6,695 nt of DNA from Deltaproteobacteria bacterium RIFOXYA12_FULL_61_11 (lineage in GTDB: Bacteria > Bdellovibrionota_F > JAHFAK01 > YA12-FULL-61-11): NCBI GenBank assembly GCA_001799195.1, contig MGSU01000249.1:1-6695 (forward strand), read 5' to 3'. Below are positions 1 through 5,086 of this stretch, in pieces; position 1 is the stretch's first letter; each line of letters begins with the position of its first letter. The notes under the pieces were generated by a model, which was given only the letters and a program-made list of their open reading frames with translations, made no database searches and was not told the DNA's origin. Made by a program: the position numbers and the translations under genes.

Positions 1-321
1 ACGCAGTGGGTCGTGGAGAACGGTTGGGAGAAGAGCTGGGGAGTCTTCGCCGGATCCCCAGCCGCGCTCAACGAGGTGAAACGCCATTTCCGAACGTTTC
101 TCACGGTCTACGACGAGGAGGGCGCACCCCTCTATTTCCGCTTCTACGATCCGAGGGTTCTGCGGGCCTACCTGCCCACCTGCAACGAAAGCGAGCTGGG
201 GGCCGTATTCGGCCCGATCGAATATTACCTTGTGGAACATGAGGATCCGGGGTTCGTATCCCGATTCCGGAACGTATCCGGCGTATTGCAGCAGGAGAAG
301 CTGCGGGTCGCGCCGTTGTGA
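1..321 (+). CDS. DUF4123 domain protein (T6SS effector adaptor), C-terminal part
   Basis: The frame is open from the left edge (T-Q-W-V-V-E-N-G-W...), so the gene starts upstream; a GTG at 13 is internal and not taken as a start. The visible 106 residues contain the DUF4123 signature: a segment reading FRFYDPRVLRAYLPTC, followed by a 'GPIEYYLVEHED' stretch and a short polar tail. In known members DUF4123 proteins are cytoplasmic adaptors/chaperones that load effectors onto the VgrG spike of the type VI secretion system, and they are usually encoded between vgrG and the effector gene. Here the VgrG side would lie off the left edge. The stop overlaps the next ATG (TGATG at 319-323), so the downstream frame was probably translationally coupled. 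The family call is good; a T6SS role is inference because no other T6SS gene is visible. Confidence 0.8.
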   Translation, partial: TQWVVENGWEKSWGVFAGSPAALNEVKRHFRTFLTVYDEEGAPLYFRFYDPRVLRAYLPTCNESELGAVFGPIEYYLVEHEDPGFVSRFRNVSGVLQQEKLRVAPL

Positions 322-542
322 TGGACGGGGAAGCCATGGGAGAACTGCGGTTGACCTCCTCCCGGAGGAGGAGCGCTTCGCGCATCCGGATCCTTCCCTG
401 GAGCGACGCGGATCGCGCCCAGTTGCTGGGCCTCTTCCACCGGATGCACGGGGAGAGCCGCTACGCGTTCCTCCCCTTCGAGACCGCCAGGGTCGAGTCG
501 AAGAGTCGGGAATCGAGGATGGTCTGGTGTTCGAGCAGGTGA
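321..542 (+). pseudogene. Truncated GNAT-like acetyltransferase N-terminal fragment
   Basis: The ATG at 321 overlaps the stop of the DUF4123 gene; an alternative ATG at 336 has a weak GGGGA ahead of it. The 73-residue product carries a segment (IRILPWSDADRAQLLGLF, then HGESRYAFLPFE) that resembles the first strand and helix of GNAT N-acetyltransferases, where an 'xESRYxRF' block is common. The acetyl-CoA-binding loop (R/Q-x-x-G-x-G/A) is absent. After about residue 55 the translation turns to Ser/Arg-rich text that is simply the reverse strand of the convergent propeller gene. I therefore read it as a gene cut off at about 475-500. In a DUF4123 operon this slot often holds an effector or accessory gene, so an unrecognised effector fragment is the alternative. 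Family assignment is tentative. Confidence 0.4.
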
Positions 543-1378
543 TGCCCCACGTACTCGACGCTCCGCTCCCCGGCCCGGAACACGATCACGGCCGCGTTCT
601 GCGCGCCGTAGCCCGCATTTGCGAGGAGATAGAGATGCTCCCCCTGGATGTAGAAGTTCTTCGGTTCGCCGGGCACCAGTAACGGGCAGGAGATGGCCGC
701 GGAGCCATCGGCGAGCCGGGCCGTGTCGACGAAGAACAAGCCATTGCGCTTGGAGAGGTAGAAGACCTTGGTGCCCATGCTGCCGATCAGGTCGGCGCGC
801 TGGATGACCGGGGCCGCGTCGCCTGGCGACGAAGCCATGTTAGCACTGTCCTCCATCGCCCCAGGAGCCATCATAGCCGGATAGCCGTACAGGTCGAACT
901 GCGGGGTCAGGAAGTTCTCGTAATAGTCGATCCGATAACCCCACTTGATGCCTCCGAGCTTCTCCGCCAGCTCGACTAAGCCCGCGACGGTGAAGTTCTT
1001 CGTGCACACCTCGAGCGGGTTGAAGTAGAGGTCCTCGAGCTGTTCCGGGGGGTAGTAGTGCCCCTCGGACAGGGGCTTCAGGAACTTCGCACGCAGGTGC
1101 GAACCCTTGATCCGGGAGAGATCGTCGCTCTCCTCGCCGTCGAGTCCCGGGAGGACCATGGTGTTGGGGTCCGGGTGCTCGGGGTTACCCGGATCCGTGC
1201 CGGGATCGGTCCCTGGGTCGGCATCGGGATCGGTGGAGGGATCGGCCGAGGGGTCATCCTCGCCCGTGGTCCCCGGAGCATCCTCGGCGGTCTTCCCGCA
1301 CTGGAGCAGGAACACTAACCCGAAAACGCAAAGTACTGATAGAATAGAGCGTTTGCTCCAACTCAGCATGCTCGCCAT
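461..1378 (-). CDS. Exported beta-propeller domain protein, apparently C-terminally truncated
   Basis: The ATG at 1378 is preferred over a TTG at 1384 because a GAGG lies about 10 bases upstream of the ATG; the product is 305 aa. Residues 9-26 form a hydrophobic signal sequence ending in LLQC, so Cys27 could be lipidated, although Gln just before the Cys is atypical for a lipobox. Residues 42-72 are an Asp-Pro-rich linker. From about residue 195 the sequence (ADLIGSMGTKVFYLS, then 'GLFFVDTAR', 'PGEPKNFYIQGEHLYLLANAG' in part, 'ILDSRLFDSTLAV') resembles the secreted proteins with a C-terminal beta-propeller (PF09826 type). These are usually well over 500 aa, but here only one or two blades are present before a stop at 461. 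The last residues (SKGRNA) lie in DNA that reads as the GNAT-like fragment on the other strand. It is probably a broken, envelope-exposed protein. Its biochemical role is unknown. Confidence 0.65.
   Translation of the reverse strand: MASMLSWSKRSILSVLCVFGLVFLLQCGKTAEDAPGTTGEDDPSADPSTDPDADPGTDPGTDPGNPEHPDPNTMVLPGLDGEESDDLSRIKGSHLRAKFLKPLSEGHYYPPEQLEDLYFNPLEVCTKNFTVAGLVELAEKLGGIKWGYRIDYYENFLTPQFDLYGYPAMMAPGAMEDSANMASSPGDAAPVIQRADLIGSMGTKVFYLSKRNGLFFVDTARLADGSAAISCPLLVPGEPKNFYIQGEHLYLLANAGYGAQNAAVIVFRAGERSVEYVGHHLLEHQTILDSRLFDSTLAVSKGRNA
1187..1255 (-). repeat. Asp-Pro tetrapeptide coding repeat (12-base unit)
   Basis: About six imperfect 12-base units encode DPSA-DPST-DPDA-DPGT-DPGT-DPG in the linker between signal sequence and folded domain of the minus-strand propeller protein. 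Such acidic, Pro-rich spacers are common just after the lipidation site in deltaproteobacterial lipoproteins and probably hold the domain away from the membrane. The units differ at third positions, so this is an old repeat rather than a recent slippage product. Confidence 0.7.
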
Positions 1379-1413
1379 GGGCAATCATCCTCGTGCTGTT
1401 GGGAACTCGGTGG

Positions 1414-1442
1414 ATGGTACTCGAAGGTACCGGCCAAAGCAA
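1414..1442 (-). promoter_or_regulatory. Candidate sigma70-type promoter for the propeller gene
   Basis: Reading the minus strand, TTGCTT (1442-1437) is followed after exactly 17 bases by TACCAT (1419-1414). The -10 box matches 4 of 6 consensus bases and the -35 box 3 of 6. Transcription would start near 1407, giving a leader of about 30 bases before the ATG at 1378. Found by eye only. Confidence 0.35.
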
Positions 1443-1479
1443 TGCCTAACTCGGGGGTGAGCCGGTGCGTATCGATGAC

Positions 1480-1508
1480 TTGCCGAGAACCCGGGTCTGG
1501 CGTACCAT
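1480..1508 (+). promoter_or_regulatory. Candidate sigma70-type promoter for the phosphatase gene
   Basis: TTGCCG (1480-1485), a 17-base spacer, then TACCAT (1503-1508); each box matches 4 of 6 consensus bases. A start near 1515 would leave a short leader with the GGAGGAGG Shine-Dalgarno at 1523-1530. The -10 box is identical to that of the facing candidate promoter at 1414-1442. Confidence 0.4.
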
Positions 1509-1522
1509 GCTCGGGCTCGATT

Positions 1523-1530
1523 GGAGGAGG
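1523..1530 (+). promoter_or_regulatory. Shine-Dalgarno sequence that decides the phosphatase start
   Basis: GGAGGAGG ends 11 bases before the ATG at 1542. A TTG at 1521 would put this element inside the coding region and add seven charged residues ahead of the signal sequence, so the ATG at 1542 is the better start. Confidence 0.6.
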
Positions 1531-1541
1531 CACGAAGCCGG

Positions 1542-3683
1542 ATGCTGCGCTGCACATGCTCCCTAGTGGGTACGGTCCTGCTGCTGGCGACCCCGGCCTC
1601 GGCCTACATTGACCCGGGGACCTCGGCTCCCCTCTTCACCTCCCTCGGGGCCTTCCTCCTGGCCGGACTTGCGACCTTGGGGCTGTTCTACCGCAAGGTC
1701 CGGCACTGGCTGGTCCTCCTCTGGCCGTCCTTGCGCAGGCTGTGGCCGCTCTGGCTGGTCCTCCTCGGTGCGGCCCTCGGCGGGAGCATTACCTATTATT
1801 TCTTACGCGACAAGGAGAGCGCCGTGACCCAACCTGTTCATCGCTACCAGAGAGTGGTGCTGCTCGGCCTCGACGGTCTTGACCCGACGATACTCCAACT
1901 CCTCCTCGACCAAGGGCGTCTGCCCGGTTTCGCCAAGCTGTTGCGCCGGGGCGGCGCCATCCACCCCTGGACCTCGACCACGCCGCCGCAGAGCCCGGTG
2001 GTCTGGAGCACCCTGGCCACAGGGGTCAATCCCGGTGGGCACGGCGTCTTCGATTTTATCGAGCGTGCCCCAGGCACCTATCTGCCGCACTTGTCGATCC
2101 TGCGCGAGACCGGAGGTATCCACCTTACCGGTGAGCGCTTCCAGCGCGTCTGGGCCGTGCCGGCCTTCTGGGAACTTCCCGTCTTTCCTCAGGGCGACGG
2201 AGCCACCGTGCTGCGTTGGCCCGTGACCTTCCCCCCACCGGAGCGCGGCAATCACCTCCTCGCCGGAATGGGGGTTCCCGACGTCCACGGTATGCTGGGC
2301 AAATACACCTATGTCACCACCTCGGAAGAGCCGTCCAAGGAGACCGAGCAGCTCGTCCGTGCCACCCGAGAGGGCGACGTGGTCACGGCCTCCATCCCCG
2401 GTCCCAAGATCGACCTCGGGTTCAAGCTCAGTACCCGCGAACTGCCGCTGACCGTCGACCTCGACGTGGCGGGTTCGGCCGCGACCCTGCATCTCGCCGG
2501 TAACAATGTGCGCGTCGCGGTCGGAGCTTGGAGCGGCTGGATCAGGGCTTCGATCAAGCTCGACCTCCTGCGTTCGGTCAAGGTCGTCTTCAAGGCCTAT
2601 CTCGCAGCGGTGACCCCGCACCTCCAGCTCTATATCGGCCCTCTCGAACACGATCCCCTCGATCCGGCGGTGCGGCTGAGCACCCCACCCGAGTACAGCG
2701 CCGCCCTTGCCAAGGAACTCGGGCTCTATCACACCCTGGGCATGCCCGAGGACACCAAGGCCTTCGAGAACGATCGGTTGCCGGCCAAGGCCTTCCTGGC
2801 CCAGGCCGAAGAGATCATCGCCGAGCGCGAGCGGATGCTCTGGAAGACCCTGGACGAACGTCCAAGCGGCGTTGCCGCCGTGGTCTTCGACCTGCCCGAC
2901 CGCATCCAACACGTCTTCTGGAGGGAGAACCGCCTCGACGACGAGGGCATCGTGGTCGGGGTCGGCGAGACCATCGCCCATTGCTATCAACGCCTCGACC
3001 AGATCCTCGATGAGCTGCTGGATCGCCTCGGTCCCGACACGGCCCTCGTGGTCCTCTCGGACCACGGCTTCACCTCCTTCTCGATCGGGGTGGACCTGAA
3101 TACCTGGCTGGTCGGGGAAGGGTACCAGACCCTCGTGGCCCGGCCCACACCCGGCAAGCAGGGCGAATTGTTCTCGCTGGTGGACTGGAGCAAGACCCGC
3201 GTCTTCGCCCTCGGCTTCACCGGAGTCTACCTGAACCTCCGCGGCCGAGAGCCCAAGGGCATCGTCACCGCGGCCGAAGCCCAGCCACTCCTGGCCGAGG
3301 TCGAGCGCCGCCTCCTTGGCCTCGAGGATATCGAGCACTCGAGGAAGCCGCTCTATAGGGTCCACCGCGCCGCCGCCATTTACAAGGGAAATCGGCTCGA
3401 ACGCGCCCCGGACCTAGTCCTCGGTTTCCACCGCGGCTATCGGATGAGCTGGCAGACCGCCATCGGCGGGGTCCACGGCGAGGTCTTCTCGCCCAACCTC
3501 AAGAAGTGGTGCGGCGACCACCTCGTCGATCCCGCCTTCGTGCCCGGCATCCTTGCCTCGACCGTGCCCCTCTCGGCCGAAGGGGCCTCGGTGCTCGACC
3601 TGGCTCCAACCGTGCTCGGACTCCTCGGGCTGCCCCCGCAGGCCTCGCACGAAGGCCGGGACCTCAGCCGACCAGAACCATGA
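1542..3683 (+). CDS. Membrane-anchored alkaline phosphatase superfamily (type I phosphodiesterase/nucleotide pyrophosphatase-like) protein
   Basis: A 713-aa hydrolase. Residues 1-21 form a signal sequence ending in ASA, followed by YIDPGTSAPLF, a segment typical of this group. Two membrane helices follow (about 30-50 and 69-90), separated by a basic loop (YRKVRHW...RR). By the positive-inside rule that loop is cytoplasmic, so the large catalytic domain would be periplasmic. Catalytic residues are all visible: Asp111 (GLDGLDP), probable nucleophile Ser151 in TTPPQSPVVWSTLATG (aligned with the Thr of nucleotide pyrophosphatases), Asp453 and His457 (PDRIQHVFW), Asp507-His508 (SDHGF) and His645 (GVHGE). 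This is the full two-metal set, so the enzyme should be active on phosphomono- or diesters. The substrate cannot be told from sequence. The end (VLDLAPTVLGLLGLP) is the usual C-terminal element. A methyltransferase gene follows after 26 bases and is probably co-transcribed. Confidence 0.88.
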   Translation: MLRCTCSLVGTVLLLATPASAYIDPGTSAPLFTSLGAFLLAGLATLGLFYRKVRHWLVLLWPSLRRLWPLWLVLLGAALGGSITYYFLRDKESAVTQPVHRYQRVVLLGLDGLDPTILQLLLDQGRLPGFAKLLRRGGAIHPWTSTTPPQSPVVWSTLATGVNPGGHGVFDFIERAPGTYLPHLSILRETGGIHLTGERFQRVWAVPAFWELPVFPQGDGATVLRWPVTFPPPERGNHLLAGMGVPDVHGMLGKYTYVTTSEEPSKETEQLVRATREGDVVTASIPGPKIDLGFKLSTRELPLTVDLDVAGSAATLHLAGNNVRVAVGAWSGWIRASIKLDLLRSVKVVFKAYLAAVTPHLQLYIGPLEHDPLDPAVRLSTPPEYSAALAKELGLYHTLGMPEDTKAFENDRLPAKAFLAQAEEIIAERERMLWKTLDERPSGVAAVVFDLPDRIQHVFWRENRLDDEGIVVGVGETIAHCYQRLDQILDELLDRLGPDTALVVLSDHGFTSFSIGVDLNTWLVGEGYQTLVARPTPGKQGELFSLVDWSKTRVFALGFTGVYLNLRGREPKGIVTAAEAQPLLAEVERRLLGLEDIEHSRKPLYRVHRAAAIYKGNRLERAPDLVLGFHRGYRMSWQTAIGGVHGEVFSPNLKKWCGDHLVDPAFVPGILASTVPLSAEGASVLDLAPTVLGLLGLPPQASHEGRDLSRPEP

Positions 3684-3709
3684 CAACCTCATCATTCTGA
3701 GAAAAGCCC

Positions 3710-4453
3710 ATGAGCGTCTACGGTCACGATCGCACCCCCCGCATCAACAAACATCCCTTCCGCGAGGGGTATGACCTGCCCCTCGGCCGGGACTTGCTCC
3801 TCGACGGTAAGGAACTCCTGGCCGCCCTGCACGACGAGGTCATCGCGGTCGGGTTCTTCGACCCGCAGTACCGCGGCATCCTGGACCGCCAGCACTACGG
3901 CAACGAGGGCGAACGGCAACGCCGCCGCGTGGAACTGCCCCAGATGAGCACTGAGACGATCGCCTCTTTCCTGGCCGAGCTCGGCCGCGTACTCATCCCC
4001 AGCGGGCACCTCTTCCTGTGGCTGGATAAGTTCCACCTCTGCGAGGGCACTGCCCCCTGGTTCGAGGGCTTACCCCTCACCGTGGTCGACCTGGTGACCT
4101 GGGATAAGGGCAAGATCGGCATGGGCTATCGCACCCGCCGCACGGCCGAGTACCTGTTGGTCCTGCAGAAGGAACCTTGTCGAGCAAAAGGGGCCTGGAC
4201 CCGCCACGATATTCCCGACGTGTGGCACGAGAAGGCCACGGCCGAGGCCCACCTGCGCCATGCCCACCCCAAACCGATCGAACTGCAACGCGCCCTCCTC
4301 CTCAGTACCACCTCGCCCGGCGAGGTGGTGGTCGACCCCGCGGCCGGCTCCTTCAGCGTGCTCGAAGCCATCAAAGGCACGAACCGGGATTTCCTCGGCT
4401 GCGACCTCGTCACCGGAACCACCGAGGTCGGCCCGCGGAAACGCGGAGCTTGA
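3710..4453 (+). CDS. Beta-class site-specific DNA methyltransferase (N6-adenine/N4-cytosine type), orphan
   Basis: A 247-aa protein of the N6/N4 amino-methyltransferase fold (PF01555 type), which would transfer a methyl group from S-adenosylmethionine to an adenine or cytosine amino group in DNA. Catalytic motif IV is DPQY at residues 51-54 (after GFF), a variant of the usual DPPY/SPPY. Motif X-like HPKPIELQRALLLST lies at 186-200 and the AdoMet-binding motif I is DPAAGSFSV at 209-217, giving the order IV...X-I that defines the beta class. A 'HLFLWLDKFHLCEG' block and 'TWDKGKIGMGYRTRRTAEYLLVL' in part belong to the conserved core. The ATG at 3710 has only a weak purine stretch (TGAGAAAA) ahead of it, so translation may depend partly on the upstream phosphatase gene. 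No nuclease, specificity subunit or phage gene is visible, so it is an orphan here. The recognition sequence is unknown. Confidence 0.85.
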   Translation: MSVYGHDRTPRINKHPFREGYDLPLGRDLLLDGKELLAALHDEVIAVGFFDPQYRGILDRQHYGNEGERQRRRVELPQMSTETIASFLAELGRVLIPSGHLFLWLDKFHLCEGTAPWFEGLPLTVVDLVTWDKGKIGMGYRTRRTAEYLLVLQKEPCRAKGAWTRHDIPDVWHEKATAEAHLRHAHPKPIELQRALLLSTTSPGEVVVDPAAGSFSVLEAIKGTNRDFLGCDLVTGTTEVGPRKRGA

Positions 4454-4558
4454 ACCGAGACGAAACCCCGACTTCCATCCAACGCATCACTTTGCGAAGG
4501 TCAGAGAGTTAGTGCGAGTGGCGTGTTGTCTTCTTATGAGGCCGAAGAGGTTTTACCC
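4454..4558. other. Convergent intergenic region without visible features
   Basis: The 105 bases between the stop of the methyltransferase (plus strand) and the stop of the small secreted protein (minus strand) hold no further gene. I see no GC-rich hairpin followed by T residues on either strand, so how transcription ends here is not apparent. Confidence 0.5.
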
Positions 4559-4822
4559 TCACTCGCCGCAGGTGATCCGGCAATTGACGGTGTTCTTGGG
4601 GATCCCGTCTGACTGGAAGCCGTCGAAATCGCTGATCGAAGGGGTCGAAGCGGAGCACCAGTCCGGCTGCCCGCCGCTCAATCGCTCGGCAATCTGCTCG
4701 CATTCCTCGACGACGTCCGCGTAACTCCCTCCGGCAAGGTGCATATCATAGGTTGAGTATTCGGCCTGGACGGGGTTGAGGAGGCAGACCGACATTATCA
4801 CCAGGGCGAACAGGGTCTTCAT
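4559..4822 (-). CDS. Small secreted four-cysteine protein, unknown function
   Basis: An 87-aa protein that I do not recognise. Residues 1-20 are a clear signal peptide (MKTLFALVIMSVCLLNPVQA) with cleavage expected after VQA, leaving a 67-residue mature product. The mature part has four cysteines (41, 56, 81, 85), enough for two disulfides in the periplasm or outside the cell, and is acidic with a probable helix (YADVVEECEQIAERL) followed by a Ser/Asp/Gly-rich middle and a VNCRITCGE end. The gene is supported by an AGGAG seven bases before the ATG and by a coherent signal peptide, both hard to get by chance. It lies downstream of the cytochrome c biogenesis gene on the same strand, but 264 bases away with its own AT-rich upstream region, so it is probably transcribed separately. 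It converges on the methyltransferase gene. Confidence 0.7.
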   Translation of the reverse strand: MKTLFALVIMSVCLLNPVQAEYSTYDMHLAGGSYADVVEECEQIAERLSGGQPDWCSASTPSISDFDGFQSDGIPKNTVNCRITCGE

Positions 4823-4829
4823 GATCGAA

Positions 4830-4834
4830 CTCCT
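4830..4834 (-). promoter_or_regulatory. Shine-Dalgarno of the small secreted protein
   Basis: On the minus strand AGGAG is followed by seven bases and then ATG. This optimal spacing is the main translational evidence that the 87-aa frame is a real gene. Confidence 0.7.
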
Positions 4835-4860
4835 GAGTTCATGTTTCTGGAGCGAACATC

Positions 4861-4925
4861 AGCAAAAATTGAACCAACACGATGTTTTTTATTAACAATA
4901 AGATTATATTGATATTTTGTATTCC
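4861..4925. other. AT-rich island in the 264-base intergenic region
   Basis: A stretch made mostly of A and T inside otherwise very GC-rich DNA, between the end of the cytochrome c biogenesis gene and the small secreted-protein gene. On the minus strand it contains a perfect TATAAT (4908-4903), but I see no matching -35 box at 16-18 bases, so promoter activity is only suggested. It could equally be an upstream activating element, a nucleoid-protein site or foreign DNA. The rest of the gap (4926-5086) shows no gene and no terminator hairpin with a T-run. Confidence 0.5.
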
Positions 4926-5086
4926 TTGGGATCGCCGTCCGGTTTTCGTTCTGCTGGATAGGAGCGGTTTGCTGGGGCCTGCAGGGGTTTCACGGTCGCA
5001 TCTCGCACCGGTTCGTAAAAGGCCCGTGCTTCGGAGGAGCATATTCTTGGAAGGGGGATACTGCGAGGAGGCTGGGCGAGGCAGGT

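Noticed and set aside
1521-1541. Upstream TTG start for the phosphatase gene
   Set aside because: It would translate through the GGAGGAGG ribosome site and put charged residues ahead of the signal peptide; the ATG at 1542 fits better.
1803-3365. 520-residue open frame on the minus strand opposite the phosphatase gene
   Set aside because: Its translation is acidic, Gly/Asp/Glu-rich text with no domain motif, and it mirrors a gene with all catalytic residues in place. Long antisense frames are common in GC-rich coding DNA.
1542-4453. BREX-like PglZ/PglX pair
   Set aside because: The phosphatase-fold protein has a signal sequence and two membrane helices that place its domain outside the cytoplasm. 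The methyltransferase is small (247 aa), unlike PglX. No other BREX gene is present.
4855-4886. Inverted repeat AACATC...GATGTT followed by T residues on the plus strand
   Set aside because: Arms are only six bases with an AT-rich loop of 20 bases, too weak for a terminator, and no plus-strand gene ends nearby.
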